This document shows positions 8,365 through 16,918 of a stretch of 39,203 nucleotides of DNA, piece by piece. Position 1 is the stretch's first letter. Each line of letters begins with the position of its first letter. The position numbers and the translations under genes are program-made. The DNA is taken from positions 1 to 39,203 of the forward strand of contig CADDZM010000008.1 in NCBI GenBank assembly GCA_902812345.1, read 5' to 3'. The notes beneath the pieces were generated by a model. It did not search any database, had not been told where the DNA came from, and was given only the letters and a program-made list of their open reading frames with translations. Source of the stretch: Chloroflexota bacterium (GTDB taxonomy: Bacteria; Chloroflexota; Chloroflexia; Chloroheliales; Chloroheliaceae).

Positions 8365-9060
8365 CTACTCTTTTTCGATAATGGTCTCAAAGGCTTCGAG
8401 ATGCAATTCAATCCGGCGGGCCGCCAGTTTGCCGTTGCGCGTCTTCAAAGCCACCACGATACCTTCCGCCACTTTCAGCCCGATACGGCGCTGTTCCACA
8501 CTGAGACCGACCTGGGTGGCCCTGGCCGAAATCAGTTCGCCGACCGAGATAGTGTAAAGTCTTAAAACGTCGTTATGGGCGGCGGCAATCACCTTCAGGT
8601 GAAAAGCTAACTGCTGCCGGACATAGGCATTGGTGTCGTCCATGTTAAGGCGCATTTGCGCGATGATGCCTTCCAGTTCGGCCATTTCTTCGGGCGTAAC
8701 CCGCTGAGCCGCCAGGTTGGCGCAGAGCGGTTCGAGCAGGCGGCGGGCTTCGAGCAAATCACTGAACGGCGTTTCTTCAAGCTGCAACAAGAGCGAGAGT
8801 GAGCGAGTCAGGTTAGCCGAACCTGGCCGCTTGACCAGGATGCCGCCTTTCGGGCCGGTTTTGGTCGAGATTAAACCTTCCGCTTCCAGTATACGCAGGG
8901 CTTCCCGTAAGGTTGCCCGGCTGACGCCAAGTTGAGAAACAAGTTCTTTCTCGGAAGGAAGGTTCGCGCCTTCGGGGACCACGCCGCCGACAATCAGCGA
9001 GCGCAATTTATCGGCCACCAGTTCGCTGGCCCGTGGCACCTTGAGAGTATCGAGCCGCAT
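8365..9060 (-). CDS. GntR family transcriptional regulator, FadR/FCD subfamily
   Basis: The N-terminal winged helix (ASELVADKLRSLI, then LPSEKELVSQLGVSRATLREAL) and the all-helical C-terminal FCD ligand domain (ARRLLEPLCANLAAQ and following) are characteristic of FadR-subfamily GntR regulators. These bind carboxylic acids or acyl-CoA. The ATG at 9058-9060 is chosen because it places the start about seven residues before the helix-turn-helix, as usual in the family. The frame is open upstream to a TTG at 9147, which would add 29 residues of low-complexity sequence and whose nearest AAGGAG is too distant. A palindrome fitting the FCD operator lies upstream at 9232-9248, suggesting autoregulation. 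The adjacent desaturase and acyl-CoA dehydrogenase genes are plausible targets. Confidence 0.88.
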   Translation of the reverse strand: MRLDTLKVPRASELVADKLRSLIVGGVVPEGANLPSEKELVSQLGVSRATLREALRILEAEGLISTKTGPKGGILVKRPGSANLTRSLSLLLQLEETPFSDLLEARRLLEPLCANLAAQRVTPEEMAELEGIIAQMRLNMDDTNAYVRQQLAFHLKVIAAAHNDVLRLYTISVGELISARATQVGLSVEQRRIGLKVAEGIVVALKTRNGKLAARRIELHLEAFETIIEKE

Positions 9061-9231
9061 GGCCGATTTCTCTCTTTTTTTCCCGTTATCTTTAGCATTT
9101 ACCTTGCCAGCATTACTCACCGCAAGGGGGTAGTAAGGTGCGCTCAAATTTAGTATTCATGCTCCTTCTCACTTTCCTTTAGCCGCAAATTCCCGGCCCA
9201 TCAGACCTTCCAGCGCCTTTTATAAAAAGGC

Positions 9232-9248
9232 TATTTGTCAGACAAATA
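9232..9248. promoter_or_regulatory. Predicted GntR/FCD operator palindrome
   Basis: TATTTGTCAGACAAATA is a perfect 17-bp inverted repeat with a central A. Its core TTGTCAGACAA matches the FCD-subfamily consensus TNGTNNNACNA exactly. On the minus strand the right half supplies a TTGTCT that could act as a -35 for TATAAA at 9219-9224 (15-nt spacing, suboptimal), so binding would block transcription of the regulator gene. A second near-palindrome (CCTTTTATAAAAAGG, 9216-9230) adjoins it. The rest of 9249-9477 is AT-rich leader for the downstream HEAT gene, with no other clear signal. Confidence 0.65.
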
Positions 9249-9477
9249 TAATAAATACATTATAAAGCTTATTGCAGCAGAGTCAAATTAAGATTGTATA
9301 AATTTCCGGGTCATTAAGCGGTCAGTGGACGGTAGAACCTAATAAGAAGGTCAACGGCACTTCCAATAGCCCTTCTGGATAGTAGACAGGAGAGTTGATA
9401 ATGTTAAATAATAACTCTAGAAGAATAATTACTGGAACAATTTAGAGCAAGTCAAGTTAAAAGTAAGGTAAAGAACT

Positions 9478-10899
9478 ATGAGCAAGGATAAAGATGACAA
9501 GGAAACCGCACCGAATAACAACCCTGATAATAACAACCCTGATAATGAAAGTATAGGTGAAAACAAAACCTGGATACCAAATCCTGGCGGGTTCGGATTC
9601 CTCGATACTTATCTTAAAGATTTGATGGCGCTGACGACTCCTTCTCCAGCGATCCAAGATTTGACCAACCAACTTCTGGCAGAATTGCTACGACCGGAAG
9701 GAGGCAGGCCCGCCCACTTCCAGGAACTTTTCGCGCAAATCGGGGTTACGGCCCGCGAACTCTCTTTTGCCGACGATTCAATTGACCAACTTATCCTCAA
9801 ACTCAAAAGCCATGATTACCAGGTCAGGCTGCAAGCCCTACGGCAATTGCACGAGCGCAGCAAGTCCCAACCCAATCAACGGTTAGTCGAACCACTTATT
9901 GCGGCCCTTGCTGACCCTTCTTCAATGGTTCGTCAAATGGTACCCTCTCTTTTAGCGCAAATAGGTGATGCTAGAGCGGTTAAGCCGCTTATTTCCCTCC
10001 TTTATGACCCTGATTTCAACATTGCAAACAGCGCAATTATTGCCTTGCGGAATTTCGGTAAAGCGGCAACCCTGAGCCTTATTGAAGCGCTAGACCAGCC
10101 TGACCCAACCGTCCGCCACACTATCGTGAGCTTATTAGGGGATATTCGTGACGAAGTGGCTTTGCCTGCTCTTAAAGAAATTGCCAGAAACGATGAAAGC
10201 GTTGACCCCTATGACTTAAAAATTAAGGAAGCTGCTGTTCGTGCCATTCGGCATATTAAACCACTTCCCCACAAGGGACATACAAGAAAACCGGCCGACC
10301 TGACTCAAGAAGAAGCAGCAGGGTACGACTGGAAAATACTTTTGACCGGTTGGAGTGTAGCCCTACTCAACTCGAATAGCCTACATTTAGAACCATCACC
10401 GGAAGCCATCAAGAATCGGTGGCTGGGTTATCCTGGTGCCAGTGACGAGCAAATCCGGCAGGCCGAAGAACGTCTTGGCGCAAAGTTGCCGCCTTCTTAC
10501 CGTTCTTTCCTGAAAGTGACCAACGGCTGGGGCCAACTGACCCATTTTATTTATAAAATGCGTTCAGCCGAAGAGGTGGAATGGTTCCGGGTGGAAAACG
10601 AAGATTGGGCGCTTATTTGGGCAGATAATAACGACGATGTATCGGACGAAGAATATTTCAATTATAAGAATGAAGAAAATGGATACCTTCGCGGTGCCCA
10701 TATGCTTACTTCCCTGCAAATTAGCAACATTGGGGACTCGTGCGTGTTTTTGCTCAACCCACAGGTCGTGACGCCGGAAGGAGAATGGGAAGCCTGGTTT
10801 TTCGCCAACTGGCTGCCCGGTGCCAGACGTTACCGCTCGTTCTGGGAGATGATGCAGAAAGAGTACAAAAGTTTTCTGCGCCTGGAAAACAGCAAGTAA
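9478..10899 (+). CDS. HEAT-repeat protein with C-terminal SUKH (SMI1/KNR4) domain
   Basis: A 473-residue, apparently cytoplasmic protein. The acidic, Asn-rich N-terminus contains two direct NNNPD repeats. It is followed by HEAT-like helical pairs (about 100-260, for example VEPLIAALADPSSMVRQMVPSLLAQIGDARAVKPLISLL). The C-terminal domain (about 315-465) has the SUKH signature WLGYPGAS..QIRQAEERLG..LPPSYRSFLKVTNGW. SUKH domains are known as immunity proteins of polymorphic toxins and as general protein-binding modules; HEAT repeats are binding scaffolds. No toxin gene is adjacent, so an immunity role is only a possibility. AAGGTAAAG upstream may serve as ribosome binding site. The gene is single, between the regulator and a convergent FHA gene. 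Confidence 0.85.
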   Translation: MSKDKDDKETAPNNNPDNNNPDNESIGENKTWIPNPGGFGFLDTYLKDLMALTTPSPAIQDLTNQLLAELLRPEGGRPAHFQELFAQIGVTARELSFADDSIDQLILKLKSHDYQVRLQALRQLHERSKSQPNQRLVEPLIAALADPSSMVRQMVPSLLAQIGDARAVKPLISLLYDPDFNIANSAIIALRNFGKAATLSLIEALDQPDPTVRHTIVSLLGDIRDEVALPALKEIARNDESVDPYDLKIKEAAVRAIRHIKPLPHKGHTRKPADLTQEEAAGYDWKILLTGWSVALLNSNSLHLEPSPEAIKNRWLGYPGASDEQIRQAEERLGAKLPPSYRSFLKVTNGWGQLTHFIYKMRSAEEVEWFRVENEDWALIWADNNDDVSDEEYFNYKNEENGYLRGAHMLTSLQISNIGDSCVFLLNPQVVTPEGEWEAWFFANWLPGARRYRSFWEMMQKEYKSFLRLENSK

Positions 10900-11018
10900 G
10901 ATGCCCTTTGAGTAGACCTTCCGACCCGCCGCCTACCACTCCCCAGCCTGGCCTGCACCTCTTATTCGGACCAGACTTAAAGATAATGTTCGGCAATATT
11001 ATTCGAAATATGGAAGAG

Positions 11019-11049
11019 AGGCGGCTTAAATGTTACTGGGCCGCCTTTG
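11019..11049 (+). terminator. Possible terminator after the HEAT-SUKH gene
   Basis: AGGCGGC (11019-11025) pairs with GCCGCCT (11040-11046) around a 14-nt loop, followed only by a short TTT. It is a weak call, placed about 120 nt after the stop codon. Confidence 0.4.
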
Positions 11050-11070
11050 AGAAATAACCGGGGATTAAAA

Positions 11071-11106
11071 TGCGCCGCCTACCCTTGAAAAGCAACCGGC
11101 GGAGCA
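11071..11106 (-). terminator. Terminator for the FHA/ABC operon
   Basis: TGC-x-CCGCC (11071-11079) pairs with GGCGG-x-GCA (11098-11106), an 8-bp stem with one mismatch. On the minus strand it is followed by TTTTAAT. It lies 13 nt downstream of the FHA/ABC stop codon. Confidence 0.6.
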
Positions 11107-11118
11107 GATTTAGAAGAA

Positions 11119-13029
11119 TTAAACCAGGGTACCGACAATCGAGCCGTCAATGATTTCAATCTGGCGGTCAGCGTTGCGCGCCCAAAGCTGGTCGGAAGTC
11201 ACCATAAAGACGGACTGGTTTTTGGCGGCGACCTGTTTGAGCAGGTTAAAAATCCGCTCAGCCGAAGCGCTGGGTACGCGCCCGGTCGGCTCATCGGTCA
11301 GGATAAGCGGCGGGTCGAGCGCGAGAGCGCGGGCGAGGGCCACCAGTTTACGCTCGGTCCGGTTCAGGTCAGCCGGACGCAGCCGGAGAATCTCCGGGCC
11401 GGCCATACCTACGAAACCAAGCTGGGCCGTAGCTTTCTGCATGCGTTCAAGCGGGTCGCGTCCGAAACCGCCCTGCTCCAGGACAAAAATAATTTGTTCC
11501 AAAACGGTCAGTTTGGGACTGAGGTCAGCCTCCCTGGGCAGGTAGCCAATCGAGCGGGTCCGCCAGCGGCCCAACTCGCGGTCATTTTCCAGGTTGGGAC
11601 GGTTGCCGCCGGATGTCTCGGCGGTAGGCAGGTTACGGCCCAGAACAGTCACCCGGCCTTTGTCCGCCGCCCGCAAGCCGCCCAACACCTGCAAGAGTTC
11701 GGTCTTGCCGCTACCGCTTGGCCCCACCAGGGCTACCAGTTCACCCGGTTTTAGCTCTAAGCGCAAATTGTGCAAAAGCAACTCCGCGGCCCGACCAATG
11801 CCTTCGGTTAAAAATACATCTTCCAGGCGGGCGACTTCCTGGAGCGCCGGTTGGCTGGACTTCCGGTCGAGCGGAGCGGTGCCGGGCAGGGCCGGTATGA
11901 CCTGGGAAGCCTGGCGCAGGTTACGCCCGACCACCTTCACCTGGCTGATATCCAGTTCCAGGGCTGTTTCGGCCTGGTCCTGGTTCTTTTTCTGGTCGGT
12001 ATTGGCAGGGTATTTGAGGGCATTGCTACTTATAAAAGTTGATTCAGCCGCTTTAGCCACGAAACTTTGCTCACCGGAAGGGGGTTCGCGCTCCGTGGTC
12101 TGGAAACCTATGCTAATAAAAGTTTTATCGGCATCGTTCGGGTCGAAAGGGTCAGGGCGCGGCACCGCCATATTTAGCGTGGTCAGGCGCTGTGGTTCCA
12201 GCCGGAAATCAGCCTCAACGTCGCCAAAACGGATAACATCACCGTTGCGCAGCAAGACTGGGCCATCGGCCTGTACGCCGTTTACAAAAGTCTTGTTTGT
12301 GCTGCCCAGGTCGGTCACAAAGACCCCGGCCACGGTCTTCTGGAAGCGGGCGTGCTGGCGAGAAATCGAATTACTATCTATCACAATATCGTTCGCCTGA
12401 CCGCGCCCGACCGTCGCTTCCTCGTTTTCGAAAAGATAGCGTTCACCGCCCCGGACCTCCAGGTAAACAAAATAGTCCCCGGACCCGGGAGTGGGTGATA
12501 CCGGTCCCGAAAGGGGCCGCGGGCTAACCACGGGCGAGCGTTGTCCCGCCGTAAAAGTTACCGTTGATGGCGAAGCGAGGCCCGGCGCGGCGATATGCGG
12601 CGAGCCGGGAAATTGCTGGACCGGGTAGGGCAGCGGTGGTGTTACCGGAGCGGGGACATTCAGCGCTGTTAAATCCTGAAAGATAAGCTCGGTCAGGCCG
12701 ACCCGGATGCGGTCGCCTTTATGGATTGGCAAAGGAGTGGTCTGGCTTATAGACTGGCCGTTGACCAGGGTGCCGTTGACGCTTCCCATATCGCGGATGA
12801 CCGGGCGGCGGTCCGGCCCGCTTAAAATCTCGGTGTTGCGGCGGCTGATATTCTGGGCATCAATCCAGATTTGACATTCGCGGCTGCGCCCGATTAATAC
12901 CGGCGGTTCGCCCGGTTCCGGCATCGGCACGCTGATTTTCTCCCCGGTGCGCGGGCCTTCTACCACGTCAAATACCATCATCTGACGCAAAGGCGTTGAC
13001 TTAAAATTTTTGCTCTCACCGCTGCTCAT
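11119..13029 (-). CDS. FHA-FHA-ABC ATPase protein with degenerate ABC motifs
   Basis: A 636-residue soluble protein. FHA domain 1 (about 26-118: LIGRSRECQIWID, ISRRNTEI, GSVNGTLVNG) has Asn where the SRRHA histidine is usual. FHA domain 2 (about 186-276: VGRGQANDIVI, ISRQHARF, GSTNKTFVNG) looks intact. After a linker with two TFIS stretches comes an ABC ATPase with a good Walker A (GPSGSGKT, 436-443) and Walker B (LILTDEPTG, 575-583). Its signature is LNRTE instead of LSGGQ, and the switch region reads TSD instead of THD. There are no transmembrane segments and no permease gene next to it. It overlaps the upstream FHA/cNBD/M50 gene by 4 bp (ATGA), with GGAGG 8 nt before the ATG, so the two are translationally coupled. 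FHA domains bind phosphothreonine; the partner and function are unknown. Confidence 0.85.
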   Translation of the reverse strand: MSSGESKNFKSTPLRQMMVFDVVEGPRTGEKISVPMPEPGEPPVLIGRSRECQIWIDAQNISRRNTEILSGPDRRPVIRDMGSVNGTLVNGQSISQTTPLPIHKGDRIRVGLTELIFQDLTALNVPAPVTPPLPYPVQQFPGSPHIAAPGLASPSTVTFTAGQRSPVVSPRPLSGPVSPTPGSGDYFVYLEVRGGERYLFENEEATVGRGQANDIVIDSNSISRQHARFQKTVAGVFVTDLGSTNKTFVNGVQADGPVLLRNGDVIRFGDVEADFRLEPQRLTTLNMAVPRPDPFDPNDADKTFISIGFQTTEREPPSGEQSFVAKAAESTFISSNALKYPANTDQKKNQDQAETALELDISQVKVVGRNLRQASQVIPALPGTAPLDRKSSQPALQEVARLEDVFLTEGIGRAAELLLHNLRLELKPGELVALVGPSGSGKTELLQVLGGLRAADKGRVTVLGRNLPTAETSGGNRPNLENDRELGRWRTRSIGYLPREADLSPKLTVLEQIIFVLEQGGFGRDPLERMQKATAQLGFVGMAGPEILRLRPADLNRTERKLVALARALALDPPLILTDEPTGRVPSASAERIFNLLKQVAAKNQSVFMVTSDQLWARNADRQIEIIDGSIVGTLV

Positions 13030-16000
13030 CGAATCTTCCTCCGCCGCGCCTTTGGACCGGCCATTTCTTCCTCGTCACGCCCTACAGTTAAAATCTCGGC
13101 AAAATACGGCCAGGCCAGCAGGGCGGCAATAGCCAGGGCCAAAACCCAAATTAAACCATCTCCGATACTTCTGTCAACTCCCAGCCACTTTAACCCCTCA
13201 GTTAAAGGTACGTCCACCAGGCTGTCAAGGAAAAACGAGAACTGAAACATGGTAAACAGGATGTAGAGCGGCGTCAGGACCGCGTACCACTCGAAAATGC
13301 GGCGTTCTCGTTTTGTGATTTGGCCCGGTTGAGGCCGCCTTAATACCCGGCGGCGCACGTAAGTCAGGGCTTTTCGCCGCAGCCCTGGTATTTCAAGCCA
13401 GTCCATGAGGGCGAAATAGCCGTCCAACTCCATCAAAGGGTTAATGTTTATGTAAACCAGAACATAGGCGATAGCAGCCGCCTGGAAAAGCGCCGTCCGC
13501 AAGGCCGGGTCACCTGTAAAAAGGAGGGCCAGGCAGCAAATCCCGCCGAGTAAGGCGTTACTGGCCGGACCTGCCAGGTTGACCACAATACGCGGGCGGC
13601 GGTTTTCCAGCCAGATTTCGTTTGTATTGACGAAAAAGAACGGCCAGCCCAGTTGCAGGCCAAAGCCGCCGCTGATGACCCGCCGCCCGTAAGCTTTACA
13701 GGCGAGGCCGTGAGCCGTTTCGTGAATGATAAAGTTAAAGAGCAAGACCAGCAACAAAGCCCACCACGGCAACGCGCCCGGTACGGTCAGAGCGCCCAGG
13801 CCGCCGCCCTGGAAGATGCGGACAACTCCAAGCTCGGACGCAGCCGGGCTGAGCAGGCCGAAGTAAAGAAAGGTTCCAAACCCGGCCAGTATCGCGGCCA
13901 GGAGCAGCCACGTTACCGGCGGCCAGAAAAGGATTTTGCCGCCAAATTTGTAAAGTCTGCCAAAGAAGCGGTCTATATGCTTGAACTCGTAGCGCCAGTT
14001 AAAGACGCGCCAGAGTGGGCCGTGCGAACGTTTACTGCTATGGTGGTCAATGAATTTTTCGTCTATAGCCGGGATTTCGAGGAAGCCGGCCGCCTGCAAC
14101 TGGCCGACCAGGTTGGAAACGCCTTCCAGGTCCAGCTTTTTGTATTCGAGAAAGTAGGCCATCGAAAGGTCATTGAGGCTGTTATCGCCGTCCATGAGGT
14201 TCCAGAGAAACAGGCTGCGGTCGCTGAGTTTAAAAAACTGTTCGCCGCCATCCCGGCGCAACAGGTAATATACCTCGCCGGTCGCGTTGGTCTGCTGGCT
14301 GACCTGAACCCCTTCGATGCGTTTGGGCCGGAACCGTTTGGTCAGACCTTTAGCGAAATACTGGCCCAGGTCGTAGCTTTCGCCCAGCTTAAGGACGCCC
14401 TCAAGCTTGTTGCGGTAGAGCGCCAGCAGTTCGCAATCCTCGACCGCTTTGACGGTATCGGCGCGGGCGGTATTGGTCAGAAGCGAAGCCTCGCCGAAAT
14501 ACTGCCCCGGCCCCAGGCGCATATCCGAACGGACCTCTCCGCCACTGGTGCGAAAACTAACCTCGACCTTGCCGCTGCGAATGACGTAAAAGGCGCTGGC
14601 CGGTTCATTTTGCTGGACGATTGTTTCGCCCTCTTTAAAAAATTTCGGTTTCATCTCGGCGGCGATTTTTGTCACAAGCTGCGGCGGCAACTGCATGAAA
14701 GGGCCGACCCGGTTGAGGACTGCGCCCAGCGGCAAGCCGCCCAGGCCCGCGCCCAGGCTGGCTACCGGGTCGCCGCTCTTTGCCAGGACGTTCTCAAAGT
14801 CGGCCCGGGCCAGGACATAACATGCTGTCTTATGCTCGGCCCGGACGGTCATCGGGTAAGTCTCGCCGGGGGCAAAAATACCGTCACCAAAGGTGTCGCC
14901 TTCTTCGAGGGTCGCCAGGGGACTTTCGCCACCCCGCGAATCGGTCACGTAAGCCACGGCGACGCCACTCAACACCAGGAAAAATTCTTCGGCAGGCTGC
15001 CCGCAATCAGCCAGGGTTTCGCCCGGATTATAGACCCGGTAGCGCAGGCGGTTAGACATGGCGTGGCGGGTTTTTTCGCTGAGAGTACGCATGAGTAAGG
15101 CCGCCCGGAGCCAGTTGGTCGCCGAGGCTGCCGAAACCTGCTGCTGGAAAAAGGTCTGAATGGCCCGGTTGTGGCCGAACTCGCGTTTATAGACATTTTC
15201 TTCGAGACGCAAGGCCCGTACGATGGTGGCTGCTTCAAGGCGGTTGGCAAAGGCCATATTTTCCATAACGGTGCGTTCACCAAAGACCGACCCGGCAGCC
15301 AGTTCGCCGACGACCAGGCGCTGTTTGTCGTTGAGAGCCCGCGAAACCGTGACGCGCCCTTCCAGAATCGCCAGGAAAGCGCCTTTTTCCTGGCCTTCCC
15401 GCACGATTTCCTGGCCTGGTTTATAACTCACTTCTTTAAAGTGGGGGACCAGCAGGGTAAAGGACTGGCTGTCAAGCTCGTTAAAAGGGGTTATATTACG
15501 CAGCGGGTGCATGATAGATGGAGAAGTAGAGGTATCCTGGTGGAACGAAGGCCGGACGGTCTCCGCGACCGCTCCATCAGGGTCCGAAGCGGGGTCTCTG
15601 GCCGGTTCAGCGGCGAGCCGATAGACCACCGGTTCGACCAGGGGCAGGGGCAGGCTGTTGGAAGACACTTCGGAATTGAAGGTTTCCTCCTGCAGCACGA
15701 ATTCAAAATTGCCGAATTTAAGGTAGTCGCCCGGCTGCAATACCACCGGCTCGGTCACTTCACGCCCGTTGAGGCGGGTGCCGTTGGCCGAACCCAGGTC
15801 GTACAGGAAAAAGTGGCGGGCTTCATAAAAAAGGCGAGCGTGACGGCGCGATATCGAGCGGTCGAGCAAGCGCACGTCGTTTCCCTCGGCCCGGCCTATC
15901 AAAATCTGGCGGTTAGTTGGCAGGGACAGCAACTGAGGCCCACTCAAAAGGGATTGGGACGGTGGAACTTTTAAAATATAGGTCTTTAGCTGCCCGGCTC

Positions 16001-16796
16001 CGGCAGGGCTGGTTGAGTTGGCGGCCAGGGGCAGGCGCGGCGCCCGGTAGCGCAGCAGGGTTGAGCTAACCTGGACCGCGTCGCCGTCTTCTAGCAGGCG
16101 CGGCGCTTCCAGGCGGGATTGGTTAACCCAGGCCGGGTTCGCCGCGCCCAGGTCGCGGATAATATAACCGGAACTGCTCCAGCGAATCTCGGCGTGGCGG
16201 CGGCTGACCAGCCGGGCTTTATCGCCTTCTTCCAGCAGGGGTAAATCGCTCGAGCTGAAACGGCCAATCAGGAAAGGGTGGCCGGGCGTCAGGCGGCAAA
16301 AGGAACCGGCACGAATGGCAGCAGCGCGGCTGGTCACTATTTCCAGCCGTGCCACGCCCGGTTCAGAATCTTCAAGATACTTGCGTTCAGTCTGGCCAGG
16401 CAATTTCGCCAGGGGCAGGCCCATTTGCGGAATTGGGATAACAAAAACCAGTTCGACATCGCCGCAAGCGATAGTGTCGCCGGGAAAAAGGGCCGTGGCC
16501 CCGGCGATATATTCACCGTTTACCTGGGTCCCGTTGGAAGACCCCGCGTCGGTCACGATAACAAGTTGGTCCTCGGCTCGGTAGGAAAAATAAGCGTGTT
16601 TGCGAGAGACCTTATTCTGGAAGCTTTGCAACACGAAATCACATTCCCCGGCAAGACGGCCCAGTGTCAGGGGAGCGGTTTCGAGGCTCTTGAAGTCCAT
16701 TAGAATAGAAGCGCCAGCCTGTGGCCCTTTTGTAATCAGGAGATGGGGTAAATAAGAGACCGATTTTTCTTCACCGGTTAGCGCCGCTGCTGCCAA
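13026..16796 (-). CDS. FHA/cyclic-nucleotide-binding/PqqD-like/M50 metallopeptidase fusion protein
   Basis: A 1256-residue membrane protein. In order: FHA1 (about 18-118; VSRKHAYF, GSSNGTQVNG), a degenerate FHA2 (about 150-250; VSRRHAEI, GAANPAWVN) and FHA3 (about 272-368; ISRRHARL, GSANGTRLNG). Three cyclic-nucleotide-binding-like domains follow (about 437-552, 567-680, 695-810). A PqqD-like winged helix comes next (about 828-912; FFKLSDRSLFLWNLMDG). The C-terminus is a multi-pass M50 (site-2-protease type) domain with the zinc motif HETAH (1025-1029) and the third-ligand motif NPLMELDG (1119-1126). All active-site residues are present, so it may cleave or export a peptide near the membrane under phospho- and nucleotide control. 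The TTG start at 16796 is supported by GAGG 5 nt upstream. It heads an operon with the FHA/ABC gene. Confidence 0.88.
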   Translation of the reverse strand: MAAAALTGEEKSVSYLPHLLITKGPQAGASILMDFKSLETAPLTLGRLAGECDFVLQSFQNKVSRKHAYFSYRAEDQLVIVTDAGSSNGTQVNGEYIAGATALFPGDTIACGDVELVFVIPIPQMGLPLAKLPGQTERKYLEDSEPGVARLEIVTSRAAAIRAGSFCRLTPGHPFLIGRFSSSDLPLLEEGDKARLVSRRHAEIRWSSSGYIIRDLGAANPAWVNQSRLEAPRLLEDGDAVQVSSTLLRYRAPRLPLAANSTSPAGAGQLKTYILKVPPSQSLLSGPQLLSLPTNRQILIGRAEGNDVRLLDRSISRRHARLFYEARHFFLYDLGSANGTRLNGREVTEPVVLQPGDYLKFGNFEFVLQEETFNSEVSSNSLPLPLVEPVVYRLAAEPARDPASDPDGAVAETVRPSFHQDTSTSPSIMHPLRNITPFNELDSQSFTLLVPHFKEVSYKPGQEIVREGQEKGAFLAILEGRVTVSRALNDKQRLVVGELAAGSVFGERTVMENMAFANRLEAATIVRALRLEENVYKREFGHNRAIQTFFQQQVSAASATNWLRAALLMRTLSEKTRHAMSNRLRYRVYNPGETLADCGQPAEEFFLVLSGVAVAYVTDSRGGESPLATLEEGDTFGDGIFAPGETYPMTVRAEHKTACYVLARADFENVLAKSGDPVASLGAGLGGLPLGAVLNRVGPFMQLPPQLVTKIAAEMKPKFFKEGETIVQQNEPASAFYVIRSGKVEVSFRTSGGEVRSDMRLGPGQYFGEASLLTNTARADTVKAVEDCELLALYRNKLEGVLKLGESYDLGQYFAKGLTKRFRPKRIEGVQVSQQTNATGEVYYLLRRDGGEQFFKLSDRSLFLWNLMDGDNSLNDLSMAYFLEYKKLDLEGVSNLVGQLQAAGFLEIPAIDEKFIDHHSSKRSHGPLWRVFNWRYEFKHIDRFFGRLYKFGGKILFWPPVTWLLLAAILAGFGTFLYFGLLSPAASELGVVRIFQGGGLGALTVPGALPWWALLLVLLFNFIIHETAHGLACKAYGRRVISGGFGLQLGWPFFFVNTNEIWLENRRPRIVVNLAGPASNALLGGICCLALLFTGDPALRTALFQAAAIAYVLVYININPLMELDGYFALMDWLEIPGLRRKALTYVRRRVLRRPQPGQITKRERRIFEWYAVLTPLYILFTMFQFSFFLDSLVDVPLTEGLKWLGVDRSIGDGLIWVLALAIAALLAWPYFAEILTVGRDEEEMAGPKARRRKIR

Positions 16797-16880
16797 TTAA
16801 ACCTCGCGCAAGGCCAGATAACGAAAAGATACCGAAACAAGACCCAAAAGGAAACTAAAGAAGTTACCAAAAACATTAAT

Positions 16881-16909
16881 ATTATACTCGACGTACCGGG
16901 ACTATTCAA
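16881..16909 (-). promoter_or_regulatory. Sigma-A-type promoter of the FHA/M50 operon
   Basis: On the minus strand TTGAAT (16904-16909) is followed after 17 nt by a perfect TATAAT (16881-16886). The predicted start near 16874 gives a leader of about 78 nt before the TTG codon. The -35 overlaps the last codons of the dGTPase gene region. Confidence 0.7.
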
Positions 16910-16918
16910 CGATTGGGT

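Noticed and set aside
9061-9160. Alternative upstream starts for the GntR regulator (TTG 9147) and an overlapping 15-codon frame at 9160
   Set aside because: AAGGAG is 1 nt from the ATG at 9160 and about 14 nt from the TTG, neither a usable distance. The extra 29 residues are not part of the FadR fold.
9401-9445. 14-codon ORF with AGGAGAG upstream, before the HEAT-SUKH gene
   Set aside because: The ribosome binding site is good, but the peptide (MLNNNSRRIITGTI) has no leader-peptide features and no attenuator follows; it is most likely chance in AT-rich DNA.
13653-15098. 481-codon open frame on the plus strand opposite the M50 fusion gene
   Set aside because: It lies wholly antisense to a gene with six or more recognisable domains. 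Its translation shows no motif and is the usual by-product of GC-rich third positions.
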